A stretch of DNA of 28,259 nt from Plakobranchus ocellatus (lineage: Eukaryota; Mollusca; Gastropoda; Plakobranchidae). The stretch is taken from positions 742,727-770,985 of the forward strand of contig BLXT01004481.1 of assembly GCA_019648995.1 (NCBI GenBank). Direction: 5' to 3'. Below, in pieces: positions 1-28,259 of the stretch (within the stretch, counting starts at the first letter, position 1; every line of letters starts with the position of its first letter). Made by a program: the position numbers and the translations under genes. Below the pieces are notes generated by a model. That model saw only the letters and a program-made list of their open reading frames with translations, was not told where the DNA came from and did not search any database.

Positions 1-424
1 TTCTTAATTTGCCATACACCCCCCTCCCCTGTAATATTACATTGTTGACCTTTTATGATAAGAATTGTAACAACAATAACAACACCGGCAACAACAACAA
101 GAATAGTCAATGGGGTGTTAAATAATTAAGCATTAACTGTAGTTTAAGAAGTGTCAATTTTCAAAATGTTGAATGACCCTGACAATTAAATTTTTGCCTG
201 CACGCATGGTCGTTGTTCTGGCCTGTTGGGCTAGGCCTCCGCTCTCGAGAACTTACCTCCTATACAAGGCTTTGCGTACAAACTTGCTTAGTGGGCATTC
301 TTCTTGAGTTGCATATTAGAAAGCAGCCGAGAGAAGTTGAAAGTTTGAAGGAGTACAGAATGCATACTGTTGTTATTTTACACTTTTCTTTCCTGCGTCA
401 GTGGTTGTGAAAGAAAATACCTTG

Positions 425-500
425 CAATTGACTCTCCTTAGGATTTGAACCACAGACTCTTTTATTAAGGACTAGCGGACATCCTGACACATACAAATTG
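425..500 (-). repeat. tRNA-related SINE fragment, antisense
   Basis: On the minus strand this reads as a tRNA-like head with a good B box (GGTTCAAATCC, plus-strand complement at about 441-451) preceded by GATGTCCGCTAGTCCTTAAT. The A box is weak or lost. The unrelated sequence beyond the B box (towards lower coordinates) may be SINE body, but I could not define an end or a target-site duplication. Probably an old, truncated insertion. Confidence 0.45.
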
Positions 501-1957
501 CTTTTTTTAAAACAACTGTCAATAATCAGTAACTATAGAATAGATTTTTTTGGATTCTAAGGGCCTGGAGCTCTCAGTAATCATTGAATATGCAAATTGG
601 TAAATATGCGGAGGACTAAGGAATTTGAATAAATTTCCAAAGCAGTGATTATTGTCGCAGTCTTAAACATAATAGGCGTACTACTTTGTGACAAGATGAA
701 CATTCAAAATTCGATTAGCAGTATATGAATTACTGTCATTGAACTTATTTCTTTTATCGGTGTAACAGTCGAACTGTTTCTGTGGAGTTCTCATGAAAAT
801 AATAATAATAATTATAATTTTACATTTATATCGTGAAAATGCATAGAATAATCACTGCTCTATGCACTTTACATACATATTCATGAAAAACATTCATATG
901 CACATATGTACACATGCAATTCTAGATATAAAGAGTAATGAAGTAAATCACTCAAACTAGCAAAAAAAGAAAAATCAACATTCGTATATAATTTTAGGGA
1001 ATGCAATACTGTTTGACTGATTCATTTATTGATTGTATGTTAAGAATAGTTACCTCTCCCCTTTTGTATTATTTTTTTATGTTTACATTTTTTCGTTTTT
1101 ATTTTTTCCCTCACTTAAGTGTAATATTACATTGGTTCAAGACCCCCCCCACGCTGTTCTTACAGGAAAAGAGATTCTCCCCCCCCAAAGTGTAAGATTA
1201 TATTTGAACGTCCCCAAAGAAGCTGCCATAGCATACGTGTGTATGTTTGTGACAAATTTATATGTTTCTGTACATTTGTATGGTGTGATACAGTACAATT
1301 ATGACTGGCCACATTTCCCAATTTTTTATGATGTTACAGAATTCCTCTACAAAGATACAAAAAAATGTAAAAGAAATCCACCTTGTAAACCATTGGTTAC
1401 CTAAATGATTGACCCATGTCTATATATTAGGGTTTGCCAAAACGTGGGCAGTCATCATAATGTGCGAAAGATTTTCCACAAACCTTATTTAAAAAAAAAT
1501 TAACTCATCAATACATAAATTTTGCTTTTGTCAGTACAATGGCATATGAAGTACTGCATCATGTTTTAAAAAAAAATCAGTTTTGGGTGTATTCTTGCTG
1601 TCTAAATTAATCAAATAAGTTTCGACCATAACTATGATGATAAAATCTCCAAAAAAGTGGTCACCCATCCGCAAATAAAGCTCATTCACCACCAAATGAG
1701 AAGAGACAGACGAGTTTTTTTACATGTATCTACTCCTGCTATCCAACTCTTCATGAAAAAAACCTGATTGATACTCAATTGGACTTTTCCAATTTGTATT
1801 CTTGAAGATTCTTTTTTTTCAAAATGCAGTAAAAAAGGTGACCCATTTTGGGGGTCCACCTTTTGGCAATGGCCCATATAGACAAAAAGGGCAGAAAAAG
1901 ACAATGAAATCATTGCTTTTAATCCAAAATAAAATGTGCATCCCATTGGGGCAGGGG

Positions 1958-2100
1958 TGTCGATGGCACAGTGGATAGGGAATCCGCCTTAAGATCTTTT
2001 GTGACCCTTCTGCTGGAGGTTTGAGCCCCACCACCAGCATCCTGGTCTGATGTAAGACCTAGGCCTGAGCCTTAGATACACACGTTTTGTGGAATGGCTA
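1958..2100 (+). repeat. tRNA-derived SINE (head plus partial body)
   Basis: A-box-like TGGCACAGTGGATAGGG starts at 1964, and a B-box-like GGTTTGAGCCCC starts at 2018, about 54 nt apart as in a tRNA-derived RNA polymerase III promoter. A short body follows (CTGGTCTGATGTAAGACCTAGG and beyond). The tRNA fold is not intact. The 3' boundary is a guess; no target-site duplication was identified. Confidence 0.6.
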
Positions 2101-2667
2101 TATACAAAAACCAAATCCACTGGAACCATGTTGTTGGATGTTCATTTCCTGCTGAACCCCCTTTTTGAAATCATATTACAAAAAAACCCAAAAAAACAAC
2201 AAAACCATTTTGCTCCTTCTTATGATACATTGCAACTACCAGAGTATTTCTCAGACATCATTCTTCACTAAGAGCCAAAGTAAAGCTATTTTAAGTTTGT
2301 ATATTAGTCTCAGAGAAAAACCACTTTATGATGGCACCAGTCATCCATTCGTTCTGTTGTATCCTGTTGCATTTCATTTGTTTTTTTAAATTAAATTATG
2401 CAGTATTAAAATCGGCTCTGTTTTCTAATGTATTGACAGGCACATTATGAAATCTTTTTTTTTTTAATCTTTGGAATGGTTCTTGGTAATTTTGAAGTGG
2501 ATTTTATTTCCATCTGTCTTCTTTAACATTGCATTATGCATCTCTGTGGAAAGTGATGATGAAGATGACGGCTCTAAAACTAGGACATGTTCGTACTTAG
2601 AAAGTACCAATTTTTAATTTAATATATTTTTCTCATTAAAAGGTCTGCTTGTGCTTTAATCATCTAA

Positions 2668-20394
<17,727 letters not shown>

Positions 20395-20668
20395 TAACAG
20401 TTGCCCTTTGGCAACTCAAACTTTCTGTTGTTTATTTTGAAATGCAGGGGACCATCTAGTAATTCTTAGTTTTGTTCCTGCCCCTCCTCACTAAAAACAG
20501 TGACATATTTTAACCTATGGTTTTGAAAGGGAAAGTGGAGACTGTAAGCTTTCTTTTGGAGCTAGGTGGATACTGTAGAGTGAAAGTGTTTTTAGTATTT
20601 ATTTTTTCGACATTCTTCTCTCATATCTTTTTGTATAGCTCAAAAAAATGCCACAGGCAACCTCAGTA

Positions 20669-21058
20669 CAGTGGTATCCTGATAAATTTAACACCTCAGG
20701 ACTGTAAAAAAGCTTTGATTCTAAAAATTGATAATTGTAAGCAAGGTTGCCTATTTCCATTTTCAGTGGTCACCTATGGATGATGTAGATCTAGTGCTTG
20801 ATAACTTCGGTGAGGCTAGCTGACTATTTTAAAGGCACATAAGGAAATGAAATGCCAAAATGAGGACAACATAGTGAGAAAGCGTGAGTGTGTGTGTGTT
20901 CAGTGTCCATATCATCTGACTGGTTGAGCAAGTGAGAGTCCAGTGTAAATTGTAATGTGCTGTACTGGCTGAACACTTGATACCACAGGATCGATGCTTG
21001 TTGTTAACTGTAAGCAAGAGTTGACTTCAAGGGAGGTGACTTCTTCTGGACTCCACTG
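20669..21058. mobile_element. Short TA-flanked inverted-end element (MITE-like)
   Basis: The left end CAGTGGTATCCTGATAA starts at 20669, and the right end read on the minus strand is CAGTGGAGTCCAGAAGA, ending at 21058. Both are flanked by TA (20667-20668 and 21059-21060). CAGTGG-type ends with TA duplications are typical of Tc1/mariner/pogo-type elements. About 11 of 17 terminal bases match by eye. It is 390 bp with no transposase coding, so non-autonomous. It lies inside the presumed 3'UTR. Confidence 0.55.
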
Positions 21059-21627
21059 TATTTTAAAAATGATCGTATTTTGTACATAAAATGTTAAGAT
21101 ATTGGGCAGATAGGTCAGATTACATCTGAAGAACATTCTTCTTGCTATAATTCTCTGTTTTACGTAACTATGCATTTTTGAGGGGTAGAAGAATGGACTT
21201 CAGCAAGCAATATGTAATCTTACTTTCTTTTTGCAGATATGAATGATATTTAAGCAGCACATATGGAAGCATCATGTAGTGTCATTATTATATTATGCTG
21301 CTGGTCTATGGTGTGTGATAGTTTTCCACCATGCTTGGTGCAAGCCTCGCTCTCAGGCCTTTCTCATTGTTATAGATATTATTCTTCTAAAAATACACTA
21401 TTGACATAATAATAATATTAATAATAATTGTAAGATAATAAGGATTTATATTTTTATCATAATTGTTATTGCTTTCTATGTAATTTTAAAAACAACACAA
21501 AAAACTAAACAAAGCAGAAAAAAAAGCCTCAATGCTAATTTTTAATCTTACTATTAATAATAGCAAACTTTTCTTTAAATGATCATACATTTAATGTTGG
21601 TAAAAATTGTTATTGGCTTTTATTGTA

Positions 21628-21633
21628 AATAAA
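21628..21633 (+). terminator. Candidate polyadenylation signal AATAAA
   Basis: AATAAA about 1.2 kb after the stop codon, with a T-rich region and CA dinucleotides 10-25 nt downstream. It is the first canonical hexamer in the 3' region that I found with reasonable context. Alternatives are AATAAA at 21839-21844 and 23066-23071; the latter is followed by GTTCTGTTAGG. Confidence 0.45.
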
Positions 21634-22274
21634 GCTGTTTCTCCAGACACCTTTTAGAATTCCTTCGTTTCAAGTCATTTTGTTAGCATCATGTTAAAAT
21701 TGTAGGTCTGCAGTTACAGATAATGCAATTGTTAGCAACACAGCTGCTATGGTACAAAATGCTATACTAAATGGTCACAATATTCTTTAAAAGAATATCC
21801 AGAATAAGATGCTACTTATGTTATTCAAAATTTTCCAAAATAAAGGCACAAGGACTCAAAACAAATAATCTCAAATTTTAATACTTTATTTCCTTCACAC
21901 TTCTTCCACTTACATTCAATATATCTTTTTCCAACCTAGTGTAATTGACAAGAAAGTATTTAGATTGAGAGCAAGTACTTATAATACGGATTAAAGAAGC
22001 TTTAGGTTGCAATGTGATCTTTCCATATTCTTCTAATAACCTGCATCCAAAGATCCAGATCTGTGAGAGTTAAAATGGTGAATATTCATAATACCTGGAA
22101 CTAGCATAAAGCTGCTTTAGTTTCATGGCAACTTATGTGAATGAAATGAGGATCTTTGCAAGTAAAGCGAGAACAATATGGCAGTGGCAAAGTAAGAGGG
22201 ACTATTAAAAAAATAGGAAAAAAAAACTATTTAAAAAAAAAAATTATGATCTCAATTTTGTAAGTAAGAGAAGA
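21634..22274 (+). other. AT-rich non-coding stretch
   Basis: Downstream of the favoured polyadenylation signal. It contains another AATAAA (21839-21844) and A runs near 22210-22240. No gene recognised. Confidence 0.5.
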
Positions 22275-22276
22275 TA

Positions 22277-22736
22277 CAGTTGAAACCATAATATAACAGA
22301 CCCGCTTATAACGCATTTTTTAAATCCTTGTTTTGTTTCTATCCTTATCTCTAGTAAAATTATCTGCAAGAATAGGGCTTCATTGGAGCCCAATCTATTG
22401 TAGCAGGGACAAATAAGACAGAGCACCCTGATAGCACATGCTCAATAGTAGGTGAAGTGAGAAAAGGCTGTGGTGTGATGTAGACCTCGATATCTACACA
22501 CACGCAACAAGTCATTGACCACCTGTACTTCTTTTTGTTATGGCCACAAACAATGTCAAACACAAGGAGAAATGTGTTTCAATTGAAAATGAAATGAAGT
22601 ATGAAATCGTCCAGGCTATTGACAAAATATGCTTGATTATTCCATAAGTGCTTACTTTCTTTACATTTCTGATTTATCAGGGATCTAAAATAACAGGATT
22701 ATTGCCTATCATCCCTGTTATATCAGGTTTCCACTG
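22277..22736. mobile_element. MITE of Tc1/mariner-pogo type with terminal inverted repeats
   Basis: The left end CAGTTGAAACCATAATATAA (22277 onward) and the right end on the minus strand CAGTGGAAACCTGATATAAC are near-perfect inverted repeats. They pair over roughly 25 nt with one indel and a few mismatches. TA dinucleotides flank both ends (22275-22276 and 22737-22738). The 460-bp interior has no transposase. The CAGTnGAAACC...ATAAC end style is common in pogo/Tigger-like elements of invertebrates. Confidence 0.72.
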
Positions 22737-22738
22737 TA

Positions 22739-25700
22739 TATTACATATATAAAAGAAAGGTCAGTGAAAAGTTTAAAAGGCACACGACTTTTGCATGAGG
22801 GTTTGAAAAAATGAAGTTACTGTAGTTGAAAGTTAAATGATTTATATGCATCAGCATCTATTTTTAGTTTTAACAAATTTCTGCTTTGCCTTTATTTTTA
22901 CTGATTTAAGTGAAAGAATTTTAGGCATACTTAAGTTATTAGTAAAATTTTGAATAGATATGAAACTTGTCTGCATTCATAATTTGCATATTAATTACTA
23001 AAATCAGAAGTGTTGCCCTTTATGGAGATTAGGCAAAAGTTATATTGCCTATTGTTACTGCCAAAAATAAAGTTCTGTTAGGTTTTTGAAAAAAAGATGC
23101 CTCTATGTCTTTTGCCTTTTTCTTCTTTAGCATGAAAGTATTCACAAAATAAAAAAAAAGAACATTTTTTAATGCTTCATACCATGAGCTAACTATCTAG
23201 GAAAAGAAGATTTGTTAATTGCTGTCCATCATATGGTGCGAAAGGAAAAGAAACCTACCAGTGCCAAGGAAAGAAAGGAATCTTTTCGCAAGTGTTTACT
23301 CTTGATTTTTATTTATCCTCTTCAAGAAATTGATATTATTGCAAATTACAATTCAATCGTTAATTTTTTTATTTTTTTCAAATCAATCTAAAATTTAAGC
23401 GTTGGCACAGATTTTTTTATGAATGAAGTGATAAAGTGATAAAAAGCATTATTTAAAAACAAAAAAGATAAAAACATATATATGCCTGTGTAATTTTAGA
23501 CATTTTATTTGCTCAGACTAGTTGCAGAATGAAAAAGACATATGCAATTGTTTGCTAAGTTTATTTGTGTTTTTTTTTGGTTGCAGCCTTTTTGTTGAAT
23601 TTTTTTGAGTGTAAAAACCTTAAATGATTAGTTGTATGATTCTAATAAGTAGTATATTGGTGCACGCTTGTGAAAATCATGACTTCCTCCACCAAGTTGT
23701 GGCATTGCCTAGTCTTCAGTAAAGATTTTTGTCAATCTGATTTATTTAATTTTTTAATCCAAATCAAGTCCTCTGAATCCATCCATAAAGTTTTCCCATA
23801 AACTATTGATGCCCTTTCTGTCTCCTTTTCAGAGAAGCAAGAGAATCTTTTAGTTTTTGTTCTTCTTTATGAACTCCTTCACAGCTGTACATTTTTACAT
23901 CAAATATGCTAGATCTAATTTGAATTTGGGAGTCAAAATCAAGAAGATGATCTAGTTTAGTTGAGATTAGATCTCTACAGTCCCTTAGTAAATCTAGAAC
24001 TAGCTCTATACTAGATCTGTTATTTAATTTAGATTTCCAACTACTTAAATTAAGTTAGGTTTGCATAGAGAGACAGACGCATACACACATACACGACTGT
24101 GCTTGCTTAGAAATCCTGGAAAATACATTATTGAAAAAGAAAAGACCCTCCATCATCTAGTAATATTTGCGAAATCAAATGAAGTGCAGATAAGTAGTGT
24201 TAAGTCTACTGTACATGCCTAGTCTCCTGGAGTTCTACAATTTGACATTTTTATTGGAAAATGTAGAATTGCCATTTTACATTTCATAAAAAAACTTACT
24301 TGGCTGTGCGCAAAAAACATAGCCTAATGCTGTTGGATATGTTTTTTTTTTTCCTGGCTACTGTACTCCAATCTGTGCAACGCTGCATGCCTATCATTGG
24401 CTAATGACACATTGGCCATAGATTGCCCCCATTTCTTGATGTTTCGTGGCTGGATTAGGGATTTTTTATCAGTAAAATAAAGTTTGGATGAAATCAGTTA
24501 CCCAAAATAAATTAAGTTGAATGGCAGAACTGAAATTTGGAAACAAAAGAATATGGAGCAAAATAAAAACGTGTTAATCTGAGGTCGACAGTTGGCTTAA
24601 CAAAAAGTAAATTAATGGGAGCGGATACACATATTGCCTCAATGTATTGAGAGTTGGGCACAGCATTGGCCTAGAGGTTTTGGACGGATCAAAACTGAAA
24701 TTGCTATTTATTTATGCATTTCCTCTACCCTTTTCTCTGTCCTAAAGGTACACCCTATGATTTTAAACACAACTAAATACTATTTTCATTAAATGCCTAA
24801 CTGAGCACTATTTACATCAAATGCCTAAAAATAAATTTGATCAGCCAGTATCAGCCTCTGTCATCTTCAGATTTGCTCTCTTTTAACACAGCTGAGGTTT
24901 ATTTACTTTAAATGCTAATTTTTTTTCCCCTAATATTAGTTCCCTTTATCTTGCAATTATTGAACTGCACCATTTGGCTACCGCATATGTAGCCCCTTAC
25001 AATACAGCAAAAATCATCCTAATAAGCTAAAAAATTGGTGGTGTTGAAGATTTTATGAATTAAAACACATTTAGGGCAGGGCATACAATTTAGATCTAAA
25101 GTGCAGAGAAACTGGCAATTATTAGAGTTGCAGTGTATGTCTACACTTCAGTGAATAAATTAAATCATCCCTTTGTGATATGACCTCATTTTGCTTTTCA
25201 GAATCACTGTGCAGTATTTTCCCCCAATTGTTGCTAATGAGAAATGGCGCTCAGGCTTGCTATTTTGCTTCTGTTTGATGAGCACTGCTCACCTAAACAG
25301 CATCTTGGCTAATGGGGTTCAAATTCTTTTGTTGAGAGAAATGATTCTAGCTTGTGTTAAATTTTGCTTACAATGGATTTTGCTCCAACATCTGTTTTGA
25401 TTTAATGCAAGGTTCTATTACATTGAATCTCTAACCTCCATCTTCAGATTCAATGGATTAGATGTAACACAGCTTTTAAGTTGAAATAATTTATGTGAAA
25501 TATTTTTTTTTTTTTTTTTACATTGAAACTAAGTTTAGTGCATGTTTCACTTTATTGCTCCAATAAATATAATTATAATTATATCAGTGTACATTGAATG
25601 TAGACAAGAAATTATTATTACTAACTTGTTTAAGTACCCATAACGCAAGATTGTTTCACCTTTAGGGTTAGTGGCTTCTGTTTGACCAAAAATTTAAAAA

Positions 25701-25968
25701 AAAAAAAAAAAATTCTTGCTCAATGCAAGATCTCACTGCAAAATGTTCCATATTGAGTTACTGAAAATTTTGTTACCTTCACGTTATTGAAAACGGTGAA
25801 TTTACCATGAAGATGCTCACTGCTACTGTCTTGCATATTTTTTTTTTAGATCGATACTTTTTTGTGTTGTGTTTTTTTTCCCCAATATTTGTTATTCTTA
25901 ATCTTTTTTTCAGCATGATTAAATTCATACATATTTTCACAAAATAATTTTAGGCATAATCTTCTACC
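22739..25968 (+). other. Non-coding AT-rich stretch, no recognised gene
   Basis: Contains AATAAA at 23066-23071, long T runs (for example 25502-25519) and an A run near 25693-25711. A cluster of CTAGATCTA-like motifs lies at 23908-24020. Open frames are short with no family resemblance. Confidence 0.55.
23908..24020 (+). repeat. Cluster of AGATCTA/CTAGATCT motifs
   Basis: GCTAGATCTAAT at 23909, GATCTAGTTTAG near 23950, TTAGATCTCTAC near 23968, AAATCTAGAACTAGC near 23991 and ACTAGATCTG near 24010. The palindromic octamer TAGATCTA also recurs at 15461-15476. Possibly a degraded satellite or simple repeat. Confidence 0.5.
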
Positions 25969-26013
25969 ACTGTGCAGATTGTGTGGCCTTATCTGGCCTT
26001 TCATATTGTCGCA

Positions 26014-26033
26014 GATCTGTTCTTGAACAGATC
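26014..26033. repeat. 20-nt near-perfect palindrome
   Basis: GATCTGTTC, two central T, then GAACAGATC: 9-bp arms pair perfectly. It could be a dimeric protein-binding site or chance. Confidence 0.6.
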
Positions 26034-27530
26034 CATACCAACTTCAGATGGGACCAATCATAGTGCCACTTGTGGGATTGCTTCACCATACCATTTGAAT
26101 ATATATTGTCTATACTCACAAACTGCAACCTTTGTCGGTTATGTGAACACTCAAAAAGCCTTTTTGAGGCGTCATAGTTTTGGCCTTTCTAAATGATTTA
26201 TTTTCCAACTTGGTATAAATTTATAATTTTGTATGGTTGCCATTGCCTAAAAGTGCCATTTAATTGAAAGATAGTGTATACCGGTAGTTAATGGAATATC
26301 AAAAAAGCCTACTAAATCTCTGATGAGTTTCAATTCATTAAAGTTATGATGCAATTTATTGTATATTTTTTATTTCACGTATGGCATTCCTTAACCCAAC
26401 AACAAAATTGTTATAGATTGCATGAAAGTGTAAATGTAAAACAATTTTCCCCAATTGCAGTCACCAGAATAAATCAAGCATTATTGTAAGGTATCGGTAA
26501 TGCATACATGGTGAAAGAAGAATCATAAACTGGTAACAAGTGAATCATATTGTATAAGATCATACTTTTAGGGATCATTTTCAAAGTATGTCTTGCTGGG
26601 ATGTCGAGCATGAGAGATAACTTATGAATAAATTCCATTCACCGTGAAACTGAAAGTGGCTCACAAAAGAAGGAAAGGAAAGCAGGAGTAATAAAATTTG
26701 CTTGAATAAAGGATGAAAATAATTTTATGCTGGTCCTTTCTTTCAGCTTCAATCCATCAAGATGATATAGCAAGCATTGCATGTCTTACTGCTTAGGTCC
26801 ACGCAAAAAAAACATCATAGTTTAATGGGTGGTTTTATTGTATTATTTCATGTTCATAGAATTTCTGGTAATCATGAGCCCAAATCCCTGAGTTAGATAG
26901 GCAATACATAAAATGACCAAAAACCACTGTCGCCAAGTAACTAACTGTAATCTGTGTTGGCGCTTTACAAGAAAGGGTGTCTGCCAGCATTTCAACTATA
27001 GTTTAAATGTAATTATATTTAACCTGGATACACACACCATACAAAGCTGCTGTAATCCTAAGTTTGGTTAATTTTTTTGTGTGTTAAAAAGATTTGCATA
27101 ATAAATTAATATATCTTTTTATGCATTTCATTTGTGTCTTACTCCAAGGGCTTCAGTCAACCTTTATCCTCATAGTCATTTACTGAACGAACTTCTCTTA
27201 GAGCTTGTAGTTAAAGTAATGTTAATGTAGGACTTGCCTATTCACATTCCAAAATGATTTCAATTTGTATGCATGAGTAGGTCTTGAATAAAATGGACAA
27301 ATTTTGAAGATGCAAAGATGATGAAATTTTTTTAAAATGATAGTTGAGAATTGAAATTGTGATGCTTTACAGTTGTGATTTATAAAGGCAGGATTTGCCT
27401 ATATAGATGCTGCATTTATTTTGATTTCGCAAGTTAAGTTTCACAGGACAGTATACAAATGATACTACTAGGTTATTGAATAAAAAAGCCTTTGTAAGGA
27501 ATTTTGAAGTCAATATTTGGGGCTAACCAA

Positions 27531-27569
27531 GGTCTTGTTTCCCTCTAGAAACAGGATTTAGACAAGACC
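27531..27569. repeat. Small hairpin
   Basis: GGTCTTGTTT at 27531-27540 pairs with AGACAAGACC near 27560-27569, with a nested GTTTC/GAAAC pairing inside. No T run follows in a way that suggests a terminator. Confidence 0.4.
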
Positions 27570-28259
27570 CATGAATCAAATCTTGTTTAGGTTTCACACA
27601 TTCAACATTCTGGAGAAATGTGGTATGATCTTAAGTCCTAATTTATTTTTAATCTGAGCTTTTTCCAAAAAAATTATTTTTAAACATATATGCTATATTA
27701 TATACATCCAGACTGGATGCTGAAAACAAAAGCAATCAAGCAAGCATCACACAGGCTTGTTTGGAACATCCAGAATTACTATTCATTTATAAATTTTTGA
27801 GTCTATAGCTGTAAAACTGCACTGCCCTTGGCCTCTCATATAAAATTAAGCTCATTAAATGTTTTAGAGTTATTAGGTATTCATGACATAATAATATTTA
27901 TAAAGTTTGTCATTTTATATGATTGATGGTAATAAATCTGTGGGTGTTGTTTTAATTTTCATTTCTTTTTAACAAAGGCCTTGATATGGCTGTTTTTATT
28001 ATGCATTTCATGACCTTTCAGGCTCAAAAGAAATAAATTTAATGCACTTAAAAACAATCGAAAGGAGGTATGAATGTGATCAATGTTGTGGTGAGTTACT
28101 AGCAAAGAAGTAATGATGGGCGACTTTGACTCAAAGAATGATTTAAATAGTATGAATATGAATGCAAATGTGCACAATTATTGGAAAATTAGTTTGAGTT
28201 AATGGAGAATTGAACATGTATTACTTTTATACTAATGAGAAAGTTGAATGTTTACGGAG

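Larger units (their letters stand above)
20395..21633 (+). other. Probable 3' untranslated region
   Basis: Follows the tandem stops TGA-TAA. It is non-coding and AT-rich, and includes a TA-flanked inverted-end element at 20669-21058. The end is set at the first good AATAAA (21628). Longer 3'UTRs ending at later signals (21839, 23066) are possible. Confidence 0.5.
25969..28259 (+). other. Terminal non-coding stretch, no recognised gene
   Basis: AT-rich. The only longer open frame (25972-26196, + strand) has no recognisable domain and no splice or promoter context that I could support. A 20-nt near-perfect palindrome lies at 26014-26033 and a hairpin at 27531-27569. Confidence 0.5.

Noticed and set aside
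1033..1404. 123-codon open frame in the first intron
   Set aside because: Begins in homopolymer-rich sequence and shows no B56 or other family motif; likely chance.
2552..2590. Acidic coding-like stretch (ESDDEDDGSK) as an extra exon
   Set aside because: No matching phase with the exon at 2697, whose upstream neighbour should encode the ELLEILGS block; no convincing splice sites.
24661..24710. A-box-like TTGGCCTAGAGG as a SINE
   Set aside because: No B box at the right distance and no body or flanking duplication.
25244..25327. Possible A box (TGGCGCTCAGG) and B box (GGTTCAAATTC) pair
   Set aside because: Spacing of about 73 nt is too long for a tRNA-type head and no tRNA-like fold joins them.
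25972..26196. 74-codon open frame (MQIVWPYLAFHIV...) as a gene
   Set aside because: No recognised domain, no splice or promoter context, and a length expected by chance over 8 kb of non-coding sequence.

Overview
The window is AT-rich animal nuclear DNA with long introns, GT-AG splice sites, tRNA-derived SINEs and Tc1/mariner-type debris. One gene is recognisable: the 3' two-thirds of a B56-family (B') regulatory subunit of protein phosphatase 2A, on the + strand. It belongs to the gamma/delta class (vertebrate PPP2R5C/PPP2R5D, insect well-rounded), and the C-terminal tail is closest to delta. The repeat types and scattered CTAGATCTA-like motifs suggest a mollusc, perhaps a gastropod, but that is inference. 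There is no prokaryotic, organellar or CRISPR content.

Layout. Positions 1-2696 are intron upstream of the first visible exon, with two tRNA-related SINE remnants and no exon I could find. Constitutive exons lie at 2697-2859, 3107-3157, 3892-4011, 7130-7231, 8725-8797, 10048-10194 and 20260-20394 (stop TGA, then TAA). Between exons 3 and 4 sit two alternative versions of one 125-nt exon, 4852-4976 (5a) and 5834-5958 (5b). They have the same length and phases and differ at 5 of 41 residues. Using both or neither brings an in-frame stop, so a productive mRNA must use exactly one. This is the most interesting feature here. With either version, the visible exons encode about 304 residues: HEAT-like repeats, a diverged Ser/Pro-rich linker, and a basic tail with the RRKSELP motif. 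The N-terminal part of the protein is encoded upstream of the window.

The introns carry most of the mobile DNA. A SINE with a perfect 12-bp target-site duplication ends 64 nt before exon 8725-8797. A decayed mariner/IS630-type transposase lies at about 11806-12570 in the 10-kb last intron. There are several local duplications (4323-4517, 16230-16285, 19807-20042), a roughly 410-nt pyrimidine-rich tract (9262-9672) and a 174-base assembly gap (15873-16046). The intron at 3158-3891 appears to be of the rare GC-AG type.

Downstream of the stop codon, 20395-28259 is probable 3'UTR followed by intergenic DNA. It contains two short elements (20669-21058 and 22277-22736) with TA-flanked CAGT-type inverted ends, candidate polyadenylation signals (best at 21628), and no other gene that I can recognise.
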